Part shown: positions 45,179 to 54,123 of the stretch, one piece after another
Layout of the letters: every line of letters begins with the position of its first letter
Numbering within the stretch: the first letter of the stretch is position 1
NCBI GenBank assembly: GCA_942492115.1
Contig: CALODL010000021.1
Coordinates: 62,001 to 126,000 of the forward strand
Length of the DNA stretch: 64,000 nucleotides
From: CALODL01 sp942492115
GTDB lineage: Bacteria > Planctomycetota > Phycisphaerae > UBA1845 > CAIVHJ01
Direction: 5' to 3'
The notes under the pieces: model-generated
Told to the model about the DNA's origin: nothing
Databases searched by the model: none
The model's input: the letters and a program-made list of their open reading frames with translations, nothing else
Position numbers and translations under genes: made by a program

Positions 45179-46068
45179 TGCGTTGCTCCTGGCTGTTCGC
45201 TGGGGCGATCAAGGGCCAACTTCTTGGCGATCACGTTGCGGTAAGCCTTCATGAAAGCTACTCGCTCAGGACCTCCGCTCATTACGCGCACTTCTACCCC
45301 TTCGTGGACCAGTGGCCCCGGCTGTTCGTCGCCCAACAAGGCCGCCGCATTGACTATCGCGGCCTCCTCTTCTCTCGTCACGTACCACGTAGCGCTTGCG
45401 GCGCGCCAATCTCGCTCAGCACATGCACGTCCACGAGCCTCAGCAGTTTCCAGACATGCCGCTCGATAGCCAACAGGAAACAAGGCGGTGCACACGACCA
45501 CAATGCCTGCAAGCCGAACTGTCCTGCTCGGCCACTCCCGTCCAACAATAGCCTGAGGCTCTGTTAAGATGCGACCATCAAACGGCTCACCGCACTCGGG
45601 ACACCGAGCCACAGTCAGTTTCAATAGTGAATAGCCGCAAATCAGACATGAGGTTGAATCCTCGAAGCAGCGAAAACGATGAAGGAGGCGCTGCGACGCA
45701 GCCTCAATAACTAGGCAGACCACAAAGTGTACCGGCCCCCAGAAGATCGTACGAAGCAGCATTTCCGGATATGTAACATAGTTGGGGACAACGGTGATTA
45801 TCGTTCCGGCATGAACGAAGCCTGTCAACATGGAGAATCCAAGAAGAGATACGAGTCGGCGGCGGCGGTGGTCTTCCCAAATCGCGGATATGAGTATCGG
45901 TACGATCCATAGCTTTGGCATCGCAAGCCAAAAGGGATCAATTTCGGGATATCCACGTCTTCCAATCGACGGACTGCAGAGTATCCAATAAGACACCCAG
46001 CCGATCGCAAGGACAGCGACGGCAAGAACAGGGCGTCGGCGTAGGATCTCCAGGTTTCGAGTGGACAT
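45175..46068 (-). CDS. Membrane protein with central zinc ribbon
   Basis: The 297-residue protein has four or five transmembrane helices in its first half, a zinc ribbon in the middle (CLICGYSLLKLTVARCPECGEPFDG), another helix (LAGIVVVCTALFPVGY), and a charged C-terminal domain of about 100 residues. It is the longest of the four zinc-ribbon membrane proteins in the window. Its stop overlaps the start of the following gene (ATGA), so the two are cotranslated and their products may interact. Confidence 0.78.
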   Translation of the reverse strand: MSTRNLEILRRRPVLAVAVLAIGWVSYWILCSPSIGRRGYPEIDPFWLAMPKLWIVPILISAIWEDHRRRRLVSLLGFSMLTGFVHAGTIITVVPNYVTYPEMLLRTIFWGPVHFVVCLVIEAASQRLLHRFRCFEDSTSCLICGYSLLKLTVARCPECGEPFDGRILTEPQAIVGREWPSRTVRLAGIVVVCTALFPVGYRAACLETAEARGRACAERDWRAASATWYVTREEEAAIVNAAALLGDEQPGPLVHEGVEVRVMSGGPERVAFMKAYRNVIAKKLALDRPSEQPGATQ

Positions 46069-46119
46069 TGTCTATTTGAGTTTACGCACCGCGTTGCAGA
46101 ACCGTCTACTTCGCTCCCG

Positions 46120-46267
46120 CCGTGAAGGGCATTGCACGTGCTCGCTCGAATGGTGACCTGATTCGCTCGATCGCTTCGCTCAGTTCGAGCTGAATGATTC
46201 GGCGGATCACCGCCGAGTCCGGCCCTCACCCCCGGCTCCACCCCTACTTCCCCTCCCCAGGCGCCGA
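46120..46267. repeat. 148-bp direct repeat, copy B
   Basis: This is the second copy of the block at 43036-43183, in the same orientation and 3084 bp away. Differences are scattered single bases, for example CATTGCACG instead of CATTTCACG, and a few bases near GGTGACCTGATT. The TCGGCGG-ATCA-CCGCCGA hairpin is fully conserved. It lies upstream of both the minus-strand zinc-ribbon gene and the small plus-strand gene at 46347. Confidence 0.8.
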
Positions 46268-46346
46268 TGCGGCCCTGGATAATCAGAGAAGATCGGCAGA
46301 GACAACGTCACCAACGGACACCGAACAGCAATAACAACTAGACCAG

Positions 46347-46631
46347 GTGACTCGGCTGGAATGGGAAAGGAGAGATCGGAGGTCTCCATGCCACCAACAG
46401 CTCCACCAACGCAACGACAGCAACACGGGGCCTAACCGAAGCAAGCTTCACCGGTACGCCGTCGGCAATGTCTCGGTCACGGTATGGGAAAAGCAGGCAG
46501 ATGGCCGCATGCATCGGTGGGTCAGCGCACCGCAGCGTTCGTACACCGATGGCGATGGTAAGACTCAGTTCAGCGACTCGCTGTACGAGGGGGATATCGC
46601 GAACGCGACGATCTGCATGAATGACCTCTGA
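46347..46631 (+). CDS. Small protein of a family linked to planctomycete integrative elements (tentative)
   Basis: The 94-residue frame begins at a GTG without a clear ribosome site. From about residue 35 it reads like a real protein: YAVGNVSVTVWEKQADGR, then VSAPQRSYTDGDGKTQF and DSLYEGDIANATICMNDL. I recall small planctomycete proteins with a '(V/A)xxxVWxNxxxxG...RxYxDxxGxW' pattern near integrases and mobile islands; this one stops before their usual W-I ending. It lies four bases from the 3' end of tRNA-Sec on the opposite strand. The first 30 codons look noncoding, so the true start may be lost. Confidence 0.45.
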   Translation: MTRLEWERRDRRSPCHQQLHQRNDSNTGPNRSKLHRYAVGNVSVTVWEKQADGRMHRWVSAPQRSYTDGDGKTQFSDSLYEGDIANATICMNDL

Positions 46632-46635
46632 AAAA

Positions 46636-46731
46636 CGGGAGTGGATGGGAATCGAACCCACCAGGCGCCGCGCGAACGACGCCTCAACGGCTTTGAAGAC
46701 CGCGGCGGCCACCAGGCCCGCAGACACTCCC
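46636..46731 (-). tRNA. selC: tRNA-Sec (anticodon TCA)
   Basis: Read from 46731 down to 46636, the 96 bases fold as a selenocysteine tRNA. The acceptor GGGAGTG pairs with CACTCCC. There is a six-pair D stem of the GCGG...CCGC kind and an anticodon stem GCGGT/GCCGT around the loop CTTCAAA with TCA at 46694-46696. A variable arm of over 20 bases (AGGCG...CGCCT) follows, then a T arm with GTGGG-TTCGATT-CCCAT and discriminator G. The CCA end is not encoded. The overall length, long extra arm and TCA anticodon distinguish it from tRNA-Ser. It would decode UGA with SelB and serves the selenoprotein at 19347-20684. The selA, selB and selD genes are not in the window. Confidence 0.93.
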
Positions 46732-47073
46732 AGGGGTGCTGTGCAGCACCGTCGCCATCATAACCCGACGTACCTGGGTTTTCACCGGGGCGCCACGGAG
46801 AATGCGCGCAAGATCCTCATCCGCGTTTGCCGACAGGCGGCCAAGCTCAAGACTTCCCCCAATGCGCGGCCGTATCGTGGGCGAGTCAGGATCAGGGCAT
46901 CCCCCATTACCGCGAACTCGTGAGCGGCCGATGACACATCGTCTAGCGCGTCGAACAGCGCCAGGTTCAGGTTCTGGCTGTTGTCGATGCCAGGCGCTAC
47001 CTTGAAGACCTGCTTCTTGAATGCCTGACGCGCTGAGCAGATCAACCAGCGACCGCATTCGAGACGAGCGACC
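46732..47073. other. Intergenic region, possibly holding a gene remnant
   Basis: No intact gene is visible in these 342 bases. On the minus strand a frame across about 46780-47030 reads protein-like (KVAPGIDNSQNLNLALFDALDD, then FAVMGDALILTRPRYGRA), but it has no start signal and merges into the 3' end of the kinase gene in another frame. It may be the remains of a gene between the kinase and tRNA-Sec. Confidence 0.4.
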
Positions 47074-49713
47074 CTACTCTTCCGGTAACCGCCAATCGAG
47101 ATTGCGAACCACGCGCAGCGTGCCGCCGCGGCGGGGGATGAGCAGGCGGTTGAGGACCAGGCCGCTGCCGTCGGGAGCGGGCGCCATGTGGGTGATGTCC
47201 TCGGCCGGGACCAGGGTCTCCGCTGGGCCGACGATGGGTCGGTTCGGGGTGGTGAAGTCGATCGTCCTCGACACGTAATGGGTCCGCGTCCTGTAGATGA
47301 GCTCGTCGCCGGCCCATAGCGCCTCGCTCCCGAACCCGTCGGACACGGGAACCATGACCTCGCCATCGGGGAAGCTGCGCATCATGACGCGCAGCTCGCC
47401 CGGAGCATCGGTTTCGTAGACCACCCACCGGCCGCTGGAATGGAAGATGCCCCAATCCTCCATGAACGGCGTGCACAGCCAGTCGGACGTCGTGCCGGAC
47501 TCGAGGTCGAGCAGGCGCAGGTCGCTGTTGTCGTCGATGACCGCCTCGTAGAGCAGCTGACGGCCATCGGGCGAAATAGAGTTGGGCACGATGAACCCGG
47601 CGCCGGTGAGGACGTGTTCCGGCGAGCCCATGCCATTGGCCTTGGTCTTGTACAGATCAACGCCGCGGAAGTAATACAGCGTGTCGCCGTCCGGTGACCA
47701 CACGGGCAGAGACTCATTGGCCTGGGCGCGGGTCAGGCGGGTCTCGGTACGGCGCTCGAGATCGAACACCGCGATATCTCCGGCGGTTGCGTCAACCGTG
47801 CGATCGAAGGCCAGCCGCGTACTGTCGGGCGAGATCCTCGGACTCCACAGCGAGCCGGTCAAACCCAGTGAGCTCAGTTCGCCCGATGTGCGATCAAACC
47901 ACATGAACTCGCTCGCCGCGGTGGCCGGTCCGGGCAGGTACACCAGCGTACCACGCTGATCAACGGAGAACGACGGCGCGCCAGGCCATCCCTTCCGCCA
48001 CACGTCAGCGGCAATGCGCTCGGACGGTCCGGTGAAGTCCAGTGTCGCGACGTCGAACGGCTGGCGGTGGAGATCTCCGCCGCGCCAGTAGACCAGCCAC
48101 CCGGGCGCGACGTAGCGGGCGAACGTTTCGTGCGGCAACAGCCGCTTGGTCAACGAACCGTCGATCGACACGACGTACACGCCAGCGGCGCTGGTAACGT
48201 CGTCCTGATTCAACACCAGCAGGTGCTGACCGTCGGGCAATACGCTCGGAAAAGCCAACCAGTCGCCGGAGCGCTCCGGAAACAGATCGACGGCCAGTTC
48301 CGTGACGCCCGTCCGCAGGTCGAGCCGGGTCAATCCACTGCGCATGCTCGAAAAATAAATCTGATCATCACGACTCCAGGCCCCCGCGGTGGGCTGGCCG
48401 CCGAACTCGGCCAGCACCTCCGGCTGACCACCCCGCGTATCGATCCGCTTGAGCGCCGTTTCACTGAGGTAGGCCAGCCACCGCCCGTCGGGTGACCAGA
48501 ACGGCGTGGCCGGTGACTCGTCGTCGTCGAGCATGACCGTCTCGCCAGTGCCGAGGTCGCGCACGAACAGAGCGACCTGGCCCGGCTCGTCCGAGGCGAC
48601 AAAGGCAATGCGTCGGCCATCCGGTGACAACACCATCGGACCGTTGTGCCGCGCCAGGCCATAGCCGTCGGGCGGCACGAGATCGGTAACCCACCGCTCC
48701 GGCGGCAGTGGGGCCGGCCGGCGCAAATAGGCGACGCCCAGCGCCGTGGCAGCGATCAGCGCCGCGACAGTGATGAACCAGGCCAGGCCGGTCCCGGCAC
48801 CGCGCGGCTCGTCGATGACGGGCGCGCGCAGCAACGACGACTGCGGGTCGCGGATGGTCTCCTCCAACTCGAGCCGGGCATCGCCGATGTCCTGCATGCG
48901 GCTCTTGCGTTCCTTGGCAATGCACCGTCGCAGCAGCACCTGCAGTCCGGGCGGCGTAGCGGGTGGCAACAGATCCCAATCGGGCTCCTTGTGCAGGATG
49001 GCGCCGAGCGAATCGGTTGCCGTCTCGCCGCCGAACAGGGCCTGGCCGGTCAGGCACTCGAACAGAATCAGCCCGAACGACCAGATATCGGTGCGTTTGT
49101 CGAGCGGGCGGCCGCGGGCCTGTTCGGGACTCATGTAAGCCGCCGTCCCCAGCACGACGCCGGGCCGGGTGAACTCGGCCGTGATGGTCGGCGAATCAGC
49201 AGCGGTTGACAGTCCGCTGGCGCCGGGATCATCGCTCATCGCCCGGGCCAGACCGAAGTCGAGCACCTTGATGTGACCCTCGTCGTCGATCATGACATTG
49301 GCCGGCTTGAGGTCGCGATGAACGATGCCCTTGGCATGGGCCGCCTCGAGCGCCTCGGCCATCTGCCGACCGATGGTCAGAACCTCGTCGACCGGCAACC
49401 GACCGCGGCGCAGCCGCGCGCTGAGCGACTCGCCCTCGACGTACTCCATCACGAGGTAACGCGTGCCATCGGCCTCGTCGAAACCATGAATGGCCGCGAT
49501 GTGCTGATGGCTGAGTGCGGCAAGCAACCGCGCCTCGCGCTCGAAGCGCGCCACGCGCTCCGGATCGGACGACAACGCCTCTGGCAGCACCTTGAGGGCC
49601 ACGATGCGATCGAGCTTCGGATCGTGAGCCAGGTAGACCTCGCCCATGCCGCCCTTGCCGAGCAGAGAGCGGATGCGGAATGGTCCCAGTGAATCGTCGG
49701 CCGCAAATGTCAT
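47074..49713 (-). CDS. Membrane-anchored Ser/Thr kinase with TolB/WD40-like propeller
   Basis: The 879-residue protein begins directly with a kinase domain: LLGKGGMGEVYLAHD, VALKVLPEAL, HRDLKPANV, DFGLARA, GTAAYMSPEQARG. A cluster of residues typical for this group (KERKSRMQDIGDARLELEE) precedes one transmembrane helix (LAWFITVAALIAATALGVAYL). The remaining 530 residues are propeller blades of the TolB type (LSPDGRRIAFVAS, WSPDGRWLAYLS, WSPDGDTLYYF, ISPDGRQLLYE). It is a close relative of the truncated kinase at 1-703 and the frameshifted one at 34596-37233. No sigma gene is adjacent. Confidence 0.94.
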   Translation of the reverse strand: MTFAADDSLGPFRIRSLLGKGGMGEVYLAHDPKLDRIVALKVLPEALSSDPERVARFEREARLLAALSHQHIAAIHGFDEADGTRYLVMEYVEGESLSARLRRGRLPVDEVLTIGRQMAEALEAAHAKGIVHRDLKPANVMIDDEGHIKVLDFGLARAMSDDPGASGLSTAADSPTITAEFTRPGVVLGTAAYMSPEQARGRPLDKRTDIWSFGLILFECLTGQALFGGETATDSLGAILHKEPDWDLLPPATPPGLQVLLRRCIAKERKSRMQDIGDARLELEETIRDPQSSLLRAPVIDEPRGAGTGLAWFITVAALIAATALGVAYLRRPAPLPPERWVTDLVPPDGYGLARHNGPMVLSPDGRRIAFVASDEPGQVALFVRDLGTGETVMLDDDESPATPFWSPDGRWLAYLSETALKRIDTRGGQPEVLAEFGGQPTAGAWSRDDQIYFSSMRSGLTRLDLRTGVTELAVDLFPERSGDWLAFPSVLPDGQHLLVLNQDDVTSAAGVYVVSIDGSLTKRLLPHETFARYVAPGWLVYWRGGDLHRQPFDVATLDFTGPSERIAADVWRKGWPGAPSFSVDQRGTLVYLPGPATAASEFMWFDRTSGELSSLGLTGSLWSPRISPDSTRLAFDRTVDATAGDIAVFDLERRTETRLTRAQANESLPVWSPDGDTLYYFRGVDLYKTKANGMGSPEHVLTGAGFIVPNSISPDGRQLLYEAVIDDNSDLRLLDLESGTTSDWLCTPFMEDWGIFHSSGRWVVYETDAPGELRVMMRSFPDGEVMVPVSDGFGSEALWAGDELIYRTRTHYVSRTIDFTTPNRPIVGPAETLVPAEDITHMAPAPDGSGLVLNRLLIPRRGGTLRVVRNLDWRLPEE

Positions 49714-49916
49714 GGTCTCAGTTCACTAAACGACAGTTGGAAGTCCTGTGCGCCGCACGATGTCGGCCGGACCGGCCAATTCGGGCATAACGACCTGTGT
49801 GGCAATGTACTGACCCACGAAAGAATAGTATGAAGTGCTTGAAAGAAACAGGGAGACGTGATCCTGTCCGACCACGCCTCCCTGAAGTTTGCCTCGATCG
49901 TGAATACGTGCCGTCG

Positions 49917-52181
49917 TTACGGATCCAGCAGATAAATCCGCTGAATGGTCACGAATGTAGCGAAGGGGGCTGAGATCTGGAATACGGCGACCGATTGGTC
50001 GACCTGGAACAGAGCCTCGAGGACCTGCGGTGCGGTGGTCTCGGCCGGGTTCTGCGGGATCTCACCGAACTGCTGCATGCCGAGGATTTCACCGCGGGCG
50101 TCGAGGGCCGTGACCTGCAGGGGCGCTTCCGGCGTGATACCGAAGCCCTGCACGGGCACGATGCGGATACCACCGACGATGCCTGTCTCGGCATCCATGA
50201 GTTTCAGCGAATCGACCACGATATCGAGTTGGCCATCGCCAATGCCAATGTGATCGGGGTTCTGACCAATCTGGTAGTTGGACTCCGTCTGGGTGTCGAC
50301 GAATTCGATACTGATCTGGCCGAGTTCGTTCTCCTCGCTCTCATCGAGGATCGGACCCGCGTACACACCAGGCGGGATCGGACTGGGTACTGCAGCAACG
50401 AAGACCGGCAGCGGAATGCACAGGATCGTCACCGGCAACGCGCCGCCACCGGCGCCCATCGTACCGTTGGTTGGATCTTCGGCGCCGGTCGTGCCGTCCG
50501 TATCACCGCTGCCTGGATCCGCAGCGGAGGCACTGGCAGTGCCCAACGCGCCGCCCGCACCTGGTGCGCCGAAACCACTGTCGCCGCCGTTGCCACCGTC
50601 ACCACCGGTACTACTGGCATCACCGCTGTCACCTCCGACCGCGCCGCCACCCGTGGCGTTCCCGCCTGCACCGCTGTCTGCGACGGCCATCCCTGCAGCA
50701 CCCCCGTCGCCCGCATCGGCGAACTTGCAGTCTCCACCGTTGCCACCGTTTGCTCCGGTCGCATCAGCCTCGCCGCCGTCGCCACCCACAACGCCACCGG
50801 TTGTGATGGGCAATGAACCAATGTTGAGCGACGCGTCACCACCTTTTCCGCCGGTGGCCTCGGCCGCGCCACCGTCGCCACCGTTGCAGCACGCAATACC
50901 GTCACCGCCGTCGCACGCCTCGGCTGTCGCACTCCCGCCATCGCCGGCAACGAGATCACCGATCGTCAGGTTGGCCAAACCGTTCACCGTGCCGCGGACA
51001 AAAATCCTTTTCTTGTTGTCAGCGCCATTGCCGCCCGTCGCCGTGCCGTCCGCACCATCCGCGCCCGGACATCCGGCGCCACCGGCAGCCCCCTTGGTCA
51101 CCGTTGCGTCACCACCATTGCCTGACTTGCCCGGGTTGATGGTCACGGGCCCGTTGAGATTGATGCCGCCCGATGCTGCCATGCGCATGTTGCCGGATTT
51201 TCCGCCATCCCGACCCGTAGCGCTGCCACACGCACTCGAGTCACTGCCGCCATCGCCACCATCGGTCAAGCTCAGCACAACATTGTTCAAGTTGATCGGC
51301 CCGCCGTTGTTACGAATGTTCAGGCGCATACCATTCTTACCGTTGCGCGGCGTGACGTTGTTCGCGGGATCAGCATCGCGACCATCAGGGGCAGGTGGCC
51401 CGTTGACCGTCCAATTGGTCAAGTTGACCACTCGATTGCCGTTGAACCTGAAGATGATGACCGGGCGGTCGCCGGCCGGCACGGGGTCGCCCGCTCTGGG
51501 CCACACACCCGAAATGTTTATGGGCAATCCACCAGTCGCGTGACGCGGCGCGACCATGGCTCGGGCGGCACCTCCGTCGAACGCGGGATTGTCGTCCGGC
51601 AGCGGCACGAAGGTCGACAGATCGTCGCCACTGACATCTTCGACTTCATCGAACAGGTCGCCAGGCGTCTCCTCGAGCATTGATTCGTCATCCGTGATCA
51701 ACACATTGCCCGATGTCTGAATGGCACTGCTGTCGCTCATGGTCAGCTCGCCTTCGACAACCACGAACACACCGACGGGGTGTTCGCCCAACGCACTGTC
51801 GTCGGGAGTGTCGGCTCCCGTCATATCAACAGAGACCAGCGTCCCGTCGATGCTCAGGTCCCCACCCACGCGCAAAAGCAATCGCCCCTCGGACTCCAGC
51901 GATCCCGCGATCATGGCATCGCCAGTCACGGTCAACTCGGCATTATTCATCAGCGTAAGCGTTTGACCCGCGGCAAGGTCGAGGCGCTCCAGCGTCGTGT
52001 CCTTGGCGATCATGGACGGTGCTGCGGCACTGTTGTCGTTGGTATTCTCGTTCGAGGTGTTGTCATTGCCTCCCGTCGGCACGACCGATGCACAGCCCTG
52101 CAACTGGCTCAAGGCGACCAGCCCCGCAATCGTCAACACTCCTGTAAATAACCCGACTCGAATGCGACGATCTGGACTCAT
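49917..52181 (-). CDS. Large lipoprotein with PGRS-like Gly/Asp-rich domain
   Basis: The 754-residue protein has a lipoprotein signal (LFTGVLTIAGLVALSQLQGC) and an Asn/Thr-rich spacer. Residues of about 60-330 contain short beta strands (LTLMNNAELTVTGDAMIAGSL). A 250-residue region of GGDGG, GGAG and GGNG repeats follows, interspersed with Cys pairs (CDGGDGIACCNGGDGG), and then a C-terminal beta domain with no known name. The composition resembles mycobacterial PGRS domains and fish-antifreeze-like polyglycine helices, but there is no PE domain. The ATG at 52181 follows AGGAGA. Role: cell-surface structural protein, inferred. Confidence 0.85.
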   Translation of the reverse strand: MSPDRRIRVGLFTGVLTIAGLVALSQLQGCASVVPTGGNDNTSNENTNDNSAAAPSMIAKDTTLERLDLAAGQTLTLMNNAELTVTGDAMIAGSLESEGRLLLRVGGDLSIDGTLVSVDMTGADTPDDSALGEHPVGVFVVVEGELTMSDSSAIQTSGNVLITDDESMLEETPGDLFDEVEDVSGDDLSTFVPLPDDNPAFDGGAARAMVAPRHATGGLPINISGVWPRAGDPVPAGDRPVIIFRFNGNRVVNLTNWTVNGPPAPDGRDADPANNVTPRNGKNGMRLNIRNNGGPINLNNVVLSLTDGGDGGSDSSACGSATGRDGGKSGNMRMAASGGINLNGPVTINPGKSGNGGDATVTKGAAGGAGCPGADGADGTATGGNGADNKKRIFVRGTVNGLANLTIGDLVAGDGGSATAEACDGGDGIACCNGGDGGAAEATGGKGGDASLNIGSLPITTGGVVGGDGGEADATGANGGNGGDCKFADAGDGGAAGMAVADSGAGGNATGGGAVGGDSGDASSTGGDGGNGGDSGFGAPGAGGALGTASASAADPGSGDTDGTTGAEDPTNGTMGAGGGALPVTILCIPLPVFVAAVPSPIPPGVYAGPILDESEENELGQISIEFVDTQTESNYQIGQNPDHIGIGDGQLDIVVDSLKLMDAETGIVGGIRIVPVQGFGITPEAPLQVTALDARGEILGMQQFGEIPQNPAETTAPQVLEALFQVDQSVAVFQISAPFATFVTIQRIYLLDP

Positions 52182-52377
52182 GACTGGTCTCCTGCACCTG
52201 ACACGTGTGGGTTCATCCAATGGGCCGACAGTGGCCGAATCCCGGCTGGGCCTCGTAGGGGAGATATCGACACAAGGCCTCACTCGACAGCAGTGAACCG
52301 AGACTGAACGGACAACACGCAATGTGGTACCACCGGTTGTCGATACGCGATTCCAGGCCTAGTATTGCGCATACACA

Positions 52378-54036
52378 ATGCGACGTGTCCGCATCACATC
52401 TTGCAGTCTGCTTTTTTTCCTGATCATCACGACTCAGTCAGCCCTCGCCGACGGCAAGTACTTTCGCCTGGGCGTCGGTGATGAGGCCGATCCGGATATG
52501 CCATTCCAGCGGGCGGTGATTCAGTACAAGGATGGCATCCAGACAATGATCGTGGAGTCGGCGGTGGAAGGAACGGGAAGTGCGCTGGGATGGGTGCTGC
52601 CACTACCGGCCGAACCCACTGAAATCACGGCCTGCACGCCGGGGACGTTGACCTCGACTTACCAACTCATCGGACCGCGGGTCGACGCACACGGCCGCGG
52701 GCGCCTGACGTGGCCGTTGTTCTTCTTCGTAACCAGCCTGGTGGTCTGCCTGGTGGTTGCCTTCGATCGCTACACACGCGCACAAAACAATGGTCGCATG
52801 ATCACGAATGTTGTGGCCCTCATCATATTCGGCACTGTTGTGCTCTCGATTCTGACGGCGTCCCTGGGGACCGCAGGTTTAAGTACTGGAGGTGGACTGA
52901 TCGTCACGCAGCAGGCGCAGGTGGGCTCTTATGACGTTGCCGTACTGCGCGGTAGCAGCGCGGGCCCTGTGCAGAAGTGGTTAGGCGATAACGGCTTCGT
53001 CATCGATGCGACAAGCCTGACAACCCTGGAACGTTACGCAACGGACGGCTGGTGTTTCGTCGTCGCGCGCATCAACACCACCTCAACCGCCACCCTGAGC
53101 CCGCACCCTCTGCAACTCGTCTTTCCTGCCGCGCGGGCGATTTACCCTATGGCTCTGACCGGGGTCGGGCTGGACGCACTGCAACTCGATCTCTACGTGA
53201 TCGCAGACTACACCGCCACCTCGCCCCACCTCGACACGGTGTCCTCCGACACGTATCACCGCGGTATCGACAGAACCAACCCTTTTTTCGACACGCACAT
53301 CGAAGAGCGCTTCGAGGTCCACGTGGGCCGGCGCTTCTCAGCCACGACGGCCCGTCTGAACATCGGGCACCCCGCCGTAACCCGGCTGATGTGGCCGGGA
53401 TGCACGTTGACCCATTTGCGAGGGCAATTGAAGACTGAGCAGATGGCCGAGGACCTCTTGATTGGTGGACGACTCACGCAGCGCGGGCATCGTACGTACT
53501 ACACGGCGTCGGCGGCACGGGCACTGGCCACCAGCATCGCGCTGTCCCTGGCAAGCTTGATCCTCTTACCATTGGGCCTGATCACGATGGCCCGTTCGCC
53601 AGCCCCGCGCGGAGCCGGTTGGCTCATCAAGACCTCTCTGCCCGTGATCATCGTGTGTGCACTTGTAGGCGTCATCGCCTTCGGGGTCCTGCCGCAAACC
53701 CACGCAGCAGCGGATTCACGCGAGATGCTCCGCCGGATGATCAAAAGAAGGGACTTTCAATACCACTATGCCAATGTGCTCAAAGACGCAGCCCAGAATG
53801 CGACACCACAGGAACTGCTCGCGTTCGACAAGTGGTGGACCACTCACCTCGAGAGCGAATCATGGACAGGTTCTATCAAAGATGATTTCGAAGTTGGCGA
53901 TGTGCCCGGGGGCTATACGTTGACGCGTACCACGCTGGGTTGGGAAGTGGTGTCGTATGACGAATATGCGACACCGACGTCTGTGACTATTCCCGTTACG
54001 GCGGCCCAAGCGCCGTTGCCGCAAGACCCCCATTGA
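52378..54036 (+). CDS. DUF2330-type membrane protein
   Basis: The 552-residue protein has a signal peptide (SLLFFLIITTQSALA) followed by RAVIQYKDGIQTMIVESAVEGTGSALGWVLPLPAEPTEI, the signature start of DUF2330. Two hydrophobic segments (PLFFFVTSLVVCLVVAF, MITNVVALIIFGTVVLSILTASL) interrupt the domain near residues 115-165. DUF2330 then continues with VAVLRGSSAGPVQKWLGDNGFVID. Two more helices lie near residues 385-440. The inserted membrane pair inside the domain is notable. Function unknown. It diverges from the Gly-rich lipoprotein gene and has no obvious ribosome site. Confidence 0.82.
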   Translation: MRRVRITSCSLLFFLIITTQSALADGKYFRLGVGDEADPDMPFQRAVIQYKDGIQTMIVESAVEGTGSALGWVLPLPAEPTEITACTPGTLTSTYQLIGPRVDAHGRGRLTWPLFFFVTSLVVCLVVAFDRYTRAQNNGRMITNVVALIIFGTVVLSILTASLGTAGLSTGGGLIVTQQAQVGSYDVAVLRGSSAGPVQKWLGDNGFVIDATSLTTLERYATDGWCFVVARINTTSTATLSPHPLQLVFPAARAIYPMALTGVGLDALQLDLYVIADYTATSPHLDTVSSDTYHRGIDRTNPFFDTHIEERFEVHVGRRFSATTARLNIGHPAVTRLMWPGCTLTHLRGQLKTEQMAEDLLIGGRLTQRGHRTYYTASAARALATSIALSLASLILLPLGLITMARSPAPRGAGWLIKTSLPVIIVCALVGVIAFGVLPQTHAAADSREMLRRMIKRRDFQYHYANVLKDAAQNATPQELLAFDKWWTTHLESESWTGSIKDDFEVGDVPGGYTLTRTTLGWEVVSYDEYATPTSVTIPVTAAQAPLPQDPH

Positions 54037-54123
54037 CTTCGCCCAAACCCACTGCCCCCAAGTCGCGGCTCTCGATCATCGCGGCTGTCGAGTGTACGAT
54101 TCGGTGTAATCAGGAGATCGTCC

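Noticed and set aside
46347..46727. Minus-strand 129-codon frame over tRNA-Sec (46338-46727)
   Set aside because: It crosses the tRNA gene and the small plus-strand gene and has no protein-like features.
46621..46923. 100-codon open frame on the plus strand
   Set aside because: It is the antisense of tRNA-Sec; the WMGIEPTRRR-type product is a known artefact of such genes.
50278..51543. 421-codon Pro/Ser-rich open frame on the plus strand
   Set aside because: It is the antisense shadow of the Gly-rich lipoprotein region; repeated GGN codons on one strand give Pro codons on the other.
49917..52181. Mycobacterial PE_PGRS protein
   Set aside because: No PE domain; it has a lipobox and a different C-terminus.
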